Below are positions 1 through 7,865 of a DNA stretch of 48,414 bases, in pieces. This stretch comes from Miniimonas arenae. Its GTDB lineage: Bacteria; Actinomycetota; Actinomycetes; Actinomycetales; Beutenbergiaceae. Location of the stretch: NCBI RefSeq assembly GCF_006351005.1, contig NZ_VENP01000023.1, forward strand, positions 1 to 48,414. The letters run 5' to 3'. The notes beneath the pieces were generated by a model. The model did not search any database. It worked only from the letters and a program-made list of their open reading frames with translations, and was not told the DNA's origin. Each line of letters begins with the position of its first letter. Positions within the stretch are counted from its first letter, which is position 1. Position numbers and translations under genes: made by a program.

Positions 1-85
1 TCGCTACCGATCATCGAGGACCTCGACCCCTACCCAGCCCCGATCACACCCCGACCCCCACTCCCCACCAGATGTCCGAAGAGCC
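1..85. mobile_element. Right end of an ISL3-family insertion sequence (partial, runs off the window)
   Basis: The segment ends in GAAGAGCC (78-85), the inverse of the GGCTCTTC that opens ISL3-family terminal repeats and that is also seen at 48334. The stretch before it is C-rich and free of a recognisable gene, as expected between transposase stop and right terminal repeat. It contains TCGACCCCTACCCAG (24-38), which resembles the inverse of the subterminal sequence at the other window edge. The rest of the element lies outside the window, so this is an end-only call. Confidence 0.55.
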
Positions 86-314
86 CCATTGAGGTGTGGC
101 CAGCGGCCAGGCGGCGCGAGGAGCGGGCGGCGCGTCGGTGGCCGGGTAGCGGTCGAGGTCTACCCAGGATGGAAGTTCTCTCGCCGCCATCCAGGAAGAC
201 CTCGACGTGCTTGACGCCACCCCCGCGACCCCTGATGTGACGACGTTCTGCCGTCTCGACGAGCTGGGCCTTGTCGTGGTCGGCCAGCTCCTGGAGCCGG
301 ACCGGGCAGTGTGA
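86..314 (+). mobile_element. Truncated left part of a second ISL3-family element
   Basis: From 86 the sequence aligns base by base, with small gaps, to the ISL3 left end at 48342-48414: CCATTGAGG..TGTGGCC, then GGCGCGTCGGTG, then GGGTAG..GTCGA. The first eight bases of the terminal repeat (GGCTCTTC) are missing because the right end of the neighbouring element takes their place. Similarity continues into a transposase N-terminus at 228-311 and stops there. It looks like an old copy into which another element landed, or a tandem IS junction. No complete transposase remains. Confidence 0.6.
228..314 (+). pseudogene. ISL3 transposase N-terminal stub
   Basis: The frame reads TPDVTTFCRLDELGLVVV and then GQLLEPDRAV before a TGA at 312-314. 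The run FCRLDELGLVVVG is what I know from the N-terminus of actinobacterial ISL3 transposases, just before their zinc-ribbon domain. No start codon lies in a sensible place and everything downstream (zinc ribbon, helix-turn-helix, DDE domain) is absent. It cannot encode an active transposase. Family assignment rests on recall of the motif, not on a search. Confidence 0.6.
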
Positions 315-330
315 GCGCCCTGGGTCTGTT

Positions 331-371
331 GGAGGCCTCCTGACCTCGGAAACGAGGCGCTTCAGACCTCC
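331..371 (-). terminator. Hairpin downstream of the two-component operon
   Basis: Nested inverted repeats lie 14 bases past the stop of the leftward response-regulator gene: an outer GGAGG (331-335) with CCTCC (367-371), and an inner CCTCG with CGAGG around a GAAA loop (344-357). No clear T-run follows. It is placed where a terminator for the leftward operon is expected. It may also mark the boundary with the IS remnant. Confidence 0.4.
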
Positions 372-384
372 GGTGGGTCCATAG

Positions 385-1011
385 TCAGCGCAGGATGCCC
401 GTGCGGCGGGCGGCGGCCACGGCTGCTGTGCGCGATGCGACTCCGAGTTTTGAGTAGATGTGGGCGAGATGCGACTTCACGGTGGTCTCGCTGACGAAGA
501 GGCTGGTGGCGACGTCGGTGTTGGATTGCCCAGCGGCGACGCGCTCGAGCACCTCGATCTCGCGGCTGCTGAGGCTGACCCGCGGTGCCCGCATTCTGCT
601 CATCAGCCGTGAGGCGATGACGGGTGCGAGGGCGCTCTCGCCTACTGCGGCGGCTCGAACGGCAGCGATGAGCTCGTGGGGCGGCGCGTCCTTGAGGAGG
701 TAGCCGCTCGCGCCTGCCTCGACAGCTCCGAGGATGTCGGCGTCAGAGTCGTAGTTGGTGAGCACGAGGACGTATGGGGGCGCGTCCAGCGCTCGGATGC
801 GACGCGTGGCATCGGCGCCAGTTGACGTTGCGGCAGCTCCGAACTGGAGGTCCATCAGCACCATGTCGGGGTTCTCCCGTTCGGCCGCCTCTGCTGCTTC
901 GTCGGGCGTTGCCGCTTCGGCGACGACCTCGATGTCCTCCTCCAGGCTGAAGACTGCGCGCAGTCCTGCTCGCACGACGGGGTGGTCGTCGGCGATGACG
1001 ATGCGGATCAT
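385..1011 (-). CDS. NarL/LuxR-family response regulator
   Basis: 208 aa DNA-binding response regulator of a two-component system. The receiver domain (about 1-120) has the acidic pair D8-D9, phospho-acceptor D54 in VLMDLQFG, T85 and K107 in YLLKDAPP. The output domain (about 143-206) is a LuxR-type helix-turn-helix with SSREIEVLERVAAGQSN and SETTVKSHLAHIYSKLGV. Length and layout are typical of the family. The start codon overlaps the stop of the upstream kinase gene by four bases (ATGA), so the two are translationally coupled. The divergent FtsX/ATPase transporter is the likely target, as is common for such pairs; this is inference from position. The signal sensed is unknown. Confidence 0.93.
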   Translation of the reverse strand: MIRIVIADDHPVVRAGLRAVFSLEEDIEVVAEAATPDEAAEAAERENPDMVLMDLQFGAAATSTGADATRRIRALDAPPYVLVLTNYDSDADILGAVEAGASGYLLKDAPPHELIAAVRAAAVGESALAPVIASRLMSRMRAPRVSLSSREIEVLERVAAGQSNTDVATSLFVSETTVKSHLAHIYSKLGVASRTAAVAAARRTGILR

Positions 1012-2189
1012 GAGGCGGGTTCGCGCGCGAGGTCGACCATGAGCGTGGTGCCCCTTCCCGGTGCAGAGTCGATGGTGACGGTTCCGCCGAGCTGTTCCAC
1101 GCGCTCTCTGGTCGCGCGGATGCCGAAGGAGTCAGAGCGACCAGGTGGTGTGGCGGCCTCCGACGGGTCTTCGAACCCGCGACCGTCGTCGGTGATCTCG
1201 AATGACAGCCGATCGTGATGCACGGTGAGGGTGATTGTCGCCCTGCTGGCATCGGCATGCTGGATCACGTTGGCGATCGCGCCTTGTGCGATCCGGAGCA
1301 GTGCGGTTTGCAGGTGCATGGGCAGCTCGACGGTGTCTGAGACGCGGACGTCGACCTTCAGGCCTTGCGATGGCCACTGGGAGGCTGCGAGCCGGCGCAG
1401 CGCCCCGCCGAGACCTTCGTCATCGAGGTTGGGCGGGGTGAGCTCTCGGATGAACCGGCGTGCCTCGGCGAGGTTGGCCGCGGCCGTCTCGCGCGCCAAG
1501 CGGATGTGCTCGACGCCTGGCCGCTCGGGGTCCGCTCGCTCGGCGGCGTGCAGCAGCATCTGGATGCTGGACAGCCCTTGCGCGAGGGTGTCGTGGATCT
1601 CGCGAGCGAGTCGGGACCGCTCTGCGACGACACCGGCTTCGCGCTCCGTCGCCGCGAGCTGTCCCTGGGTGGCGAGAAGCTCCTGCATGAGCTTCTCTCG
1701 TTGCGCGGCTTCGCGTGCGAGCGCTTGATAGCCGAGTCCGATGAGCAGGGCGACACCCGCGCCCACGATCGGCCCCACGACACCCGCCAAGCTCCACCCG
1801 TCATGGATGCCGAGCGCTGCCACGGCTACCGCCGTCGCCCCAGCGATCGCGACCGATCCCCACGCCCGGCCAAGCAGATGCAAGAACAGGAAGAAGAGTG
1901 GGAAGACCAGGTAGGCCGCCTCGGACGCCAGCCACAGCAGCAACACCCACTCCGTCGTGAGCGTGCCGAGCCAGAGCATCCGCAGCGTCGGCGTACCACG
2001 CGTCACGACGATGAGACCACCGAGCGCGTACGTGCCGAGCAGAAGGGCCGCCAACGCGATGATCGCGACGCTGGAGGCTGTGGGTTCGAACACGGCACGC
2101 GCCATGACCAGGACCGTCAGAGCGACGAGCAGGACGTGCAACCCCGTGCGCAGCCCGGCGAACACAGGGGTCAGCGCGGAATGGGCCAC
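1008..2189 (-). CDS. NarL-type sensor histidine kinase
   Basis: 393 aa membrane kinase that should phosphorylate the response regulator encoded next to it. Residues 1-155 form about five to six hydrophobic segments with almost no extracytoplasmic loop, suggesting sensing within or at the membrane. A short coiled stretch (about 160-190) leads to the HisKA_3 dimerisation domain with phospho-acceptor H199 in REIHDTLAQGL. The HATPase domain follows: N-box near N307, DDGRGFED at 334-341, and a G-box around 356-380. The GTG start at 2189 is chosen because TAGGGT (2197-2202) lies seven bases upstream, matching the leaderless promoters seen through the window. The substrate or stress it responds to cannot be read from the sequence. 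Confidence 0.92.
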   Translation of the reverse strand: MAHSALTPVFAGLRTGLHVLLVALTVLVMARAVFEPTASSVAIIALAALLLGTYALGGLIVVTRGTPTLRMLWLGTLTTEWVLLLWLASEAAYLVFPLFFLFLHLLGRAWGSVAIAGATAVAVAALGIHDGWSLAGVVGPIVGAGVALLIGLGYQALAREAAQREKLMQELLATQGQLAATEREAGVVAERSRLAREIHDTLAQGLSSIQMLLHAAERADPERPGVEHIRLARETAAANLAEARRFIRELTPPNLDDEGLGGALRRLAASQWPSQGLKVDVRVSDTVELPMHLQTALLRIAQGAIANVIQHADASRATITLTVHHDRLSFEITDDGRGFEDPSEAATPPGRSDSFGIRATRERVEQLGGTVTIDSAPGRGTTLMVDLAREPAS

Positions 2190-2196
2190 CCATCGG

Positions 2197-2202
2197 ACCC
2201 TA
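2197..2202 (-). promoter_or_regulatory. Putative -10 box for the two-component operon (leaderless)
   Basis: TAGGGT on the minus strand is followed by seven bases and the GTG start of the kinase gene. No Shine-Dalgarno sequence is present. It supports the GTG at 2189 as start. The intergenic stretch 2203-2352 should also hold the divergent transporter promoter; I see no convincing operator repeat there. Confidence 0.5.
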
Positions 2203-2352
2203 CGCGTCAGTAGCTAGCGGTCATCGTCCGAAAGTACGACTCCTCGACCCACCATTCCGCCGTCCAGCGCCGTTCGACCGGCCGATGACCGGGTCGCCCC
2301 TGCGCACGAGAGTGGACACGTCACCGCTCCGGAGACACGGAAGGACTTCTCC

Positions 2353-3423
2353 ATGTTCGTCGCGCTGCGCGATCTTCGATTCGCTCGAGGCCGCTTCATC
2401 CTGATCGGCTCCGTCGTCGCCCTCATCACGATCCTCGTCGGGTTCCTCAGCGGACTCACCGGCGGGCTCGCCACCCAGAACATCTCCGGGGTCCTCGCGA
2501 TCCCCGGGGACCGCATCGTCTTTTCAGCCCCCACCGACGGCACCTCGGCCGCCAGCTATACCGACTCCACCGTCACCCACCAGCAGAGCGAGACATGGTC
2601 AGCTGCGGACGGGGTCACGTCGGTCGAGCCGATCGGCATCAGCCAGACCCGCGCGGAAGCAGCCGGCAACCGGATCGCCGTCGCCGTGTTCGGCGTGCAG
2701 CCCAGCTTCGCCGCCACCGCTCCCACCCAGGACGGGTCCGTCACCCTCTCCAACCCTGCAGCGGCGGACCTGGACGTCGCGGTCGGTGAGCAGATCCAGA
2801 TCGCCGGCACCACCTACACCGTCGAGAACATCGCCGGAGACGGCTGGTACAGCCACACGCCTGTCATCCAGATGACGCTGGCTGACTGGCAGAGGTACTC
2901 TGCCGCGACCGGGGCGCCCGACGCCTACGCCACCGTCCTCGCAGTCACCGGCACACCCGACTGGGACACCGCCGACGCCGAGGCGGCCACGGTGTCAGAG
3001 ACCATTCTCGGGTCTCTCACCGCACTCAGCGCCTTTCGGTCCGAGATCGGCTCGCTGCTGCTGATGGTGGGCATGCTGTTCGGCATCTCCGGCCTCGTCA
3101 TCGGCGCCTTCTTCACCGTCTGGACGATGCAGCGCAAGAGCGACATCGCCGTCCTCAAGGCCCTCGGCGCAAGCACCCCCTCGCTCGTGCGCGACGCACT
3201 CGGACAAGCGCTCATCGTGCTGCTGGTCGGCATCGGAGGAGGGCTGGCCATCGTCACAGGCCTCGGCGCCCTCGTCGGCAACGCCCTGCCGTTCATGCTC
3301 AGCCCCATCACGACCCTCCTGCCCGGCGCGATCATGATCGCGCTCGGGCTCGCGGGAGCCGCCTTCGCGCTCCGCTCAGTCACCTCCGCAGACCCCCTCA
3401 CCGCCCTTGGGAGCAACCGATGA
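2353..3423 (+). CDS. FtsX-like ABC transporter permease
   Basis: 356 aa integral membrane protein of the MacB/FtsX permease superfamily. One transmembrane helix lies at about 16-38, then an extracytoplasmic domain of about 185 residues, then three helices (about 232-258, 280-310, 320-340). LMVGMLFGISGLVIGAFFTVWTMQR and the following DIAVLKALGAS are typical of the family. ATG at 2353 follows AAGGA (2341-2345) at a good distance. The gene overlaps the ATPase gene by four bases. Such pairs export lipids, peptides or drugs, or work mechanically; the divergent two-component system suggests an inducible envelope or antimicrobial response. The substrate is unknown. Confidence 0.9.
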   Translation: MFVALRDLRFARGRFILIGSVVALITILVGFLSGLTGGLATQNISGVLAIPGDRIVFSAPTDGTSAASYTDSTVTHQQSETWSAADGVTSVEPIGISQTRAEAAGNRIAVAVFGVQPSFAATAPTQDGSVTLSNPAAADLDVAVGEQIQIAGTTYTVENIAGDGWYSHTPVIQMTLADWQRYSAATGAPDAYATVLAVTGTPDWDTADAEAATVSETILGSLTALSAFRSEIGSLLLMVGMLFGISGLVIGAFFTVWTMQRKSDIAVLKALGASTPSLVRDALGQALIVLLVGIGGGLAIVTGLGALVGNALPFMLSPITTLLPGAIMIALGLAGAAFALRSVTSADPLTALGSNR

Positions 3424-4115
3424 TCCGCCTCGACGACATCACCCTCACGTTCCCTGATGGGGACAGCCGCCTCACCGCGGTCGACCACGTCGCCCTCACC
3501 GCACGACCCGGAACCGTCACCGGCATCACCGGCCCCAGCGGATCCGGCAAGTCCAGCCTGCTGGCCGTCGCAGCCACCCTCATCCACCCCGACTCGGGCC
3601 GTGTCCTTATCGACGACATCGACGCCACCCAGCTCGACCCCACCGAAGCGACCAGCCTTCGGCGGGAGAAGATCGGCATCGTCTTCCAACAGCCCAACCT
3701 CATCCCCTCCCTGACCGCCACCGAACAGCTGGCCCTCATGAACGAGCTCGGCGGCAGCCACTCCCGCCGAAACCGCCGCACCGCCACCGCACGAGCCGAA
3801 GCGCTACTCGAATCCGTCGGCCTTGCCGACAGCAAAGACAAGCGACCTCACCAGCTCTCCGGCGGACAACGCCAACGCATCAACATCGCACGAGCGCTCA
3901 TGAACGACCCCAGCGTCCTGCTCGTCGACGAACCCACCAGCGCACTCGATCAGGCACGAGGCGCGAGCATCATCGACCTCATCCTCCGCCTCACCGACGA
4001 ACTGAACACGTCTACGCTCCTCGTCACGCACGACCTCGTCCACCTTCCCCGTATGCACGCAGTGGTGAGAATCGTCGATGGACGCCTAGTACCGGCAGTG
4101 GCTGATGCAGCATGA
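3420..4115 (+). CDS. ABC transporter ATP-binding protein (LolD/MacB type)
   Basis: 231 aa ATPase that powers the FtsX-like permease encoded just before it. Walker A GPSGSGKSS is at 38-46, the Q-loop at Q90, the signature LSGGQ at 146-150, Walker B VLLVDE at 166-171 and the switch histidine at H204 in LVTHDL. All catalytic elements are intact. Start ATG overlaps the permease stop (ATGA at 3420-3423), implying coupled translation and a 1:1 complex. The gene ends at the edge of the degraded IS3/glycosyltransferase zone, and the last codons are normal, so the decay did not reach it. Confidence 0.93.
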   Translation: MIRLDDITLTFPDGDSRLTAVDHVALTARPGTVTGITGPSGSGKSSLLAVAATLIHPDSGRVLIDDIDATQLDPTEATSLRREKIGIVFQQPNLIPSLTATEQLALMNELGGSHSRRNRRTATARAEALLESVGLADSKDKRPHQLSGGQRQRINIARALMNDPSVLLVDEPTSALDQARGASIIDLILRLTDELNTSTLLVTHDLVHLPRMHAVVRIVDGRLVPAVADAA

Positions 4116-4167
4116 ATCTCAGGTGGCCATAGCCGGTCGTCTCGCGGGCCCCTTTCATGGACTCATG

Positions 4168-4359
4168 GGTGGCCTGGGCGGGGTGGGTGGTGCGGACCGT
4201 CTTCTCCCGCGACGTCCCCCGCAGCCCGGCGGCCCGCATGAGGCGTTGCACGCTGCAGCGCGCCACTGGCCCACCACCGCTCTTGACCCGTTCCCGGTTC
4301 ACCTGCGCGTGGACCTTCCTAGCGCCGTAGACACCGAGGTTGAGGATGTGGACCGTCTC
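4168..4359 (-). pseudogene. IS3-family orfB transposase remnant
   Basis: One minus-strand frame reads LGVYGARKVHAQVNRE, then VARCSVQRLMRAAGLRG and TSREKTVRTTHP. This is the N-terminal HTH_21-like region of IS3-family OrfB, where YGVRKMHAEL and the CTVHRLMRAAGL-type helix are conserved. The DDE (rve) catalytic domain that should follow is absent, and no OrfA or terminal repeats are visible. It is a decayed fragment. The rest of the gene-free stretch (4116-4167 and 4360-4638) shows nothing I recognise. Confidence 0.65.
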
Positions 4360-4638
4360 GATCTCTCCAGGACGAGCAGGGTGTGAGCCTCCTCGGCGTC
4401 GATAGCGTTGCCGGCGAGCAGTGCCGCCGTCGGCGTGATCCAAGACACGAGGTCGAGGCGCAGGCCTCACGCACGCGCTGGCTCTCGGCGTCCATCTCGA
4501 GTGTGACCACGGAGACGGGGCAGTCCAAGCGGAAGCCGCTCTCACCGACGAGGGTGACGAGGGTCTAGATCGCGATGCGGGCGGCGCCCGCCGTTCGACA
4601 GATCTTGCCAGGATATCCAAACCCTAGTGTGCCTCACC

Positions 4639-4644
4639 TACAGT
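4639..4644 (+). promoter_or_regulatory. Putative -10 box of the broken membrane-protein gene
   Basis: TACAGT is followed by six bases and GTG at 4651, the same geometry as the leaderless promoters of intact genes in this window. It marks GTG 4651 as the original start of the frameshifted gene, whose N-terminus is in a different frame from its C-terminus. Confidence 0.45.
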
Positions 4645-4650
4645 GTGGCA

Positions 4651-5837
4651 GTGACTACGGCGGTGTCCCGATCCTCGTTGCGCAGCTCCCTGAAAAGCCG
4701 TCCACGTCGCCGCGAAGGGGAGAACCGGGCACGTCCCGAAGTTCCCCGCGTCCTCCTGGCAACGGTGGCTGCTTCGGGGAGCCCTCGCGCTGCCCTTCAT
4801 CCTGCTCGTTCTGCTTCGCCGCCGGCGGCGGCTACCTCCAGAACTCCACGGCGAACGCCGTCCTGGTGACGACCGCCCATGAGGTCCTCACCCGACCTGT
4901 CTCGATCGAGACGGTCGGGATGCTCTACCCACCGATCGCAACGCTTCTGGCGGTCATCGTGCCGGGGGGCGCGGTCGGACTGGGGATCGTCGGCGCGCTG
5001 ACGGCGGGCTTTCTGCTGCAGCGGCTCGCCGAGTGGTCGCTGCGTCAGGGTCGCTCCGGTGCCGACCCGGTCCTGCTCGCCATCGTGGTAGGAGGCACTC
5101 CTCTGTTCGCGTTCCTCGCGACGACGAACGTCGAGGTCTTCCTGGGCCTGACCCTGTTTACGATGGGGTTGATCGATCTCGTCCGGTTCGTCGTGTTCGC
5201 GAACACCCAGGCCGGGTTCCGCGCGGGTCTGCTGTTCGCCGCGGCCGCTCTGACGGCGCCTACATTCGCGTTCTCCATCCTGATCGCCGCGTGCGTCGGC
5301 CCGTTCCTGCCGCACTCGCGGCACGGCTCACGTGTCGGCACGGCGCTGACGATGGCCTTTCCGACCGTCGCCGCGTTCGCCTCGGTCGCGCTGCTCGGTG
5401 AGATCTTCCTGGCCGATCCCCTCCTCGCCGTCGATGGTCTCCACGTCGGCTTCGCGCCGGAGAGGGTCGAGCGCACACGGACGTTCTTCGCGCAGCCCTG
5501 GGCCTGGCTCTACTACGTTCCTGCGGTGGTCGGTGTGGCGCTCGCTCTCGTGCGCCGCCACCCCGTGGCCGCTGTCGCGCCGGTTCTGCTGATGGGATCG
5601 ATCGTCCTCATGTTCGTCGTCGGCGTCCTGCCCGCCGAGTCGTCGGGTGCCGCGTTCCTGCTTGTGCTTCTGTGCATTGTCGTCATCGCGTCGGTGCGAG
5701 GCCGCGGCTTCCGCACCCGATGGACCCTGCGGCTTGGTGCCGTGGTCCTGCTCGTGACAGGATGGACGTCGGCGCTACTCATCTACCGGCCGGTGGATGA
5801 GTGGATGCAGGCGCTGCTGACGGGATGGCCGTTCTGA
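4651..5837 (+). pseudogene. Polytopic membrane protein gene paired with a GT2 glycosyltransferase, broken by two frameshifts
   Basis: The C-terminal 340 residues read in one frame (about 4815-5837): a short extracytoplasmic stretch GYLQNSTANAVLVTT, then about ten hydrophobic helices. The matching N-terminal helix RWLLRGALALPFILLVLL is in a second frame (about 4745-4814), and the start region after GTG 4651 is in a third. Two shifts, near 4745 and 4815, are needed to join them. The stop overlaps the ATG of the next gene (TGATG at 5835-5839), so the two were a coupled pair, probably for an exopolysaccharide. I do not recognise a named family. Sequencing error is the alternative to real decay, but the next gene and the stubs beyond are also broken, while genes outside the zone are not. 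Confidence 0.7.
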
Positions 5838-7311
5838 TGCCGGTCCGCTCCATCGAGGTCCCGGAGCACATCGCGCATGAGGCCTCTATGGGCCTGTGGG
5901 AGCGTGACCCGCTGCTGTCTGCCCGCACCGTGCTGACCCGTCCCCAGGGGATCGGTCTCGTCGTCGCGGCGGTGCTGTACGTGATCGCGCTGGTGGCGGC
6001 GTGGCGCCCGACCGTCATCGTGACGCTGCTGGTGGTGAGTGTGCTGTTCCTCATCGCGACGGCGTTCAAGTTCCATGTGTCCCTCGCGGGAGCGCGATAC
6101 GACCTGGCTGATCGCATCGATCCGGCAGAGCTCGCGGCGCTGACCGACGAGGAACTGCCCACCTACACGGTGCTGGTGCCCGTGTTCCGCGAGGCGAACA
6201 TCGTCCATCAGCTCGTCACCAATCTCGGCGCCCTCGACTACCGGCCCACAAGCTCGAGATCCTGATCCTGGTGGAAGAGGAGGACGACGAGACGCGCGCC
6301 GCGATCGAGGCCTCGCCGACCCCGGACAACTTCACCGTGGTGGTGGTCCCGAAGGGGCACCCGCAGACCAAGCCGCGCGCCTGCAACGTGGGCCTAGCGA
6401 TCGCGACGGGCGAGTATCTCGTGATCTACGACGCGGAGGACGCCCCGGATCCGCTGCAGCTCAAGAAGGTGATCGTCGCGTTCCGCAACGCCTCCGAGGA
6501 CACCGTGGTCATGCAGGCCTCGCTCAACTACTTCAACGTGCGTGAGAACCTGCTGACCCGCATGTTCACGCTCGAGTACTCGTACTGGTTCGACTACATG
6601 CTCACGGGGCTCGACGTAAACTCGCTGCCGATCCCGCTCGGCGGCACCTCGAACCACTTCCGCACGGATGCGCTGCGCACCCTCGGCGGATGGGACCCGT
6701 TCAACGTCACCGAGGACGCCGACCTCGGCATCCGCGCAAGCGCCCAGGGCTATCAGGTGGGCATCGTCGACTCGGTCACGATGGAGGAGGCGAACACCTC
6801 GATCCCGAACTTCGTGCGTCAGCGCAGCCGCTGGATCAAGGGCTACATGCAGACGACGCTCGTTCACGCGCGCTCGCCGCTGCAGCTGATCCGGCGCATC
6901 GGGGTCAAGCGGTTCCTGGGCTTCCTGATGCTGATCGCCGGAACACCGCTGACGTTCCTCGGCGTGCTGCCCCTGGTTCTGCTGACGGTGTTCACCTGGG
7001 CGCTGCCGACGGACATCGTCGAGCCGCTGTTCCCGACACCCGTGTTGGCGCTTGTTCTGCTGAACTTCCTCGTCGGCAGCGGTCTGATTGTTTACCTGAA
7101 CATGCTCGGCCCCTGGAAGCGCGGGGACTTCTCGCTCATCTGGTGGGCGATGCTGAACCCGCTCTACTGGGTGCTGCACTCGGTGGCGTCGTACAAGGCG
7201 CTGGGGCAGCTCATCGTGCGGCCGCACTACTGGGAGAAGACCGCACACGGCCTCACCACGCACGAGACGCCGGATCCGGCCGTGACCGCGACCATCACCA
7301 TCATCCGGTGA
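5837..7311 (+). pseudogene. Processive family 2 glycosyltransferase (BcsA-like) with a single frameshift
   Basis: From ATG 5837 the N-terminal part (RDPLLSARTVLTRPQGIGL, two transmembrane helices, then TYTVLVPVFREANI) runs to about 6250. The catalytic core then continues in another frame: KPRACNVGLAIATGEYLVIYDAEDAP carries the DxD-type motif, TEDADLGIR the TED motif and QRSRWIKG the QxxRW motif of processive glycosyltransferases, followed by four C-terminal helices. Restoring one C in the CCC at 6247-6250 joins the halves to give DYRPHKLEILILVEEED, so this looks like a one-base deletion. An intact protein would have about 490 residues and make an extracellular polysaccharide together with the preceding membrane protein. 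In the present sequence neither half is functional on its own. Confidence 0.8.
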
Positions 7312-7318
7312 CGTCGTC

Positions 7319-7344
7319 GGCCCCGGGCGATCGCGCCCGGGGCC
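7319..7344 (+). terminator. Strong GC hairpin after the glycosyltransferase gene
   Basis: An 11-bp perfect inverted repeat, GGCCCCGGGCG (7319-7329) and CGCCCGGGGCC (7334-7344), encloses a four-base loop. It starts eight bases past the glycosyltransferase stop. No T-run follows, which is usual for actinobacterial terminators. It is also 15 bases beyond the end of the leftward stub at 7360, so it may serve both directions. Confidence 0.6.
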
Positions 7345-7359
7345 GGCGATGTGGCGGCC

Positions 7360-7530
7360 TCAGACCCACAGCCGGTTGTCGGCGGCGGCGAGGTGGTCGG
7401 GCGTGCGCAGCATCTCGAGGGGGTGTCGCCGGCGGACGCCCATATTGCCGCCGACGTGAACCGGGAAGCGGAGCACCTCGCGAAGGAGCGCCCGACCTCG
7501 ATGCGCGTCTTGATGTCGGACAGCATGTAT
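7360..7530 (-). pseudogene. C-terminal stub of an unrecognised gene, frameshifted
   Basis: Reading leftward, one frame gives YMLSDIKTRIEVGRSF and a second frame continues with EVLRFPVHVGGNMGVRRR, then HPLEMLRTPDHLAAADNRLWV and a stop at 7360-7362. The join near 7480 needs a one-base shift. The sequence looks like the end of a real protein, with sensible residue mix and codon positions, but I cannot name the family. Its 5' part is missing: the similarity ends near 7530, where the oppositely directed MgtE stub starts. Confidence 0.4.
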
Positions 7531-7550
7531 CCCGACTGCGGCGGTGACGG

Positions 7551-7861
7551 TCGTTCCTCGGGGCGCTGATCAGCGGCCTCGCCGTCGCGTTCGTCGCCGC
7601 CACGGTGATCATGGTGCTCGGCGCGCTCACCCACATCGAGGCGCCGCTCTGGCTCGCGCTGACGGCGGCGCTCGCCCTCGTCGTCATCATCGTGCAGGCG
7701 CCGTTGTGGGCGTCGTCGTCCCGCTCGTGCCCACCCGGATGAGACTCGACCCTGCCGCGGGCTCGGGCGTCTTCATCACGACCATCAACGACTTCGCGGG
7801 AATCACGGTGGTGTTCCTGTTCGCGACGGTGCTCTACCTCCCGCACCTCCCGCACGTCTGA
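7551..7861 (+). pseudogene. MgtE-type magnesium transporter, C-terminal stub with a frameshift
   Basis: The frame from 7551 reads FLGALISGLAVAFVAATV and further helices to about 7710. The next frame continues VVGVVVPLVPTRMRLDP, then GSGVFITTINDFAGITVVF to the stop at 7859-7861. The GALISG..., LDPA.(G)SG.F.TTINDF.G pattern is the signature of the last two or three helices of the MgtE membrane domain. The cytoplasmic N and CBS domains and the first helices are missing, and a frameshift near 7715 splits what is left. The 3' end abuts the UvrA-like gene by four bases (convergent). Confidence 0.7.
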
Positions 7862-7865
7862 TCGC

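Noticed and set aside
4375-4560. Minus-strand frame considered as more IS3 transposase
   Set aside because: The translation lacks IS3 motifs; only 4168-4359 matches OrfB.
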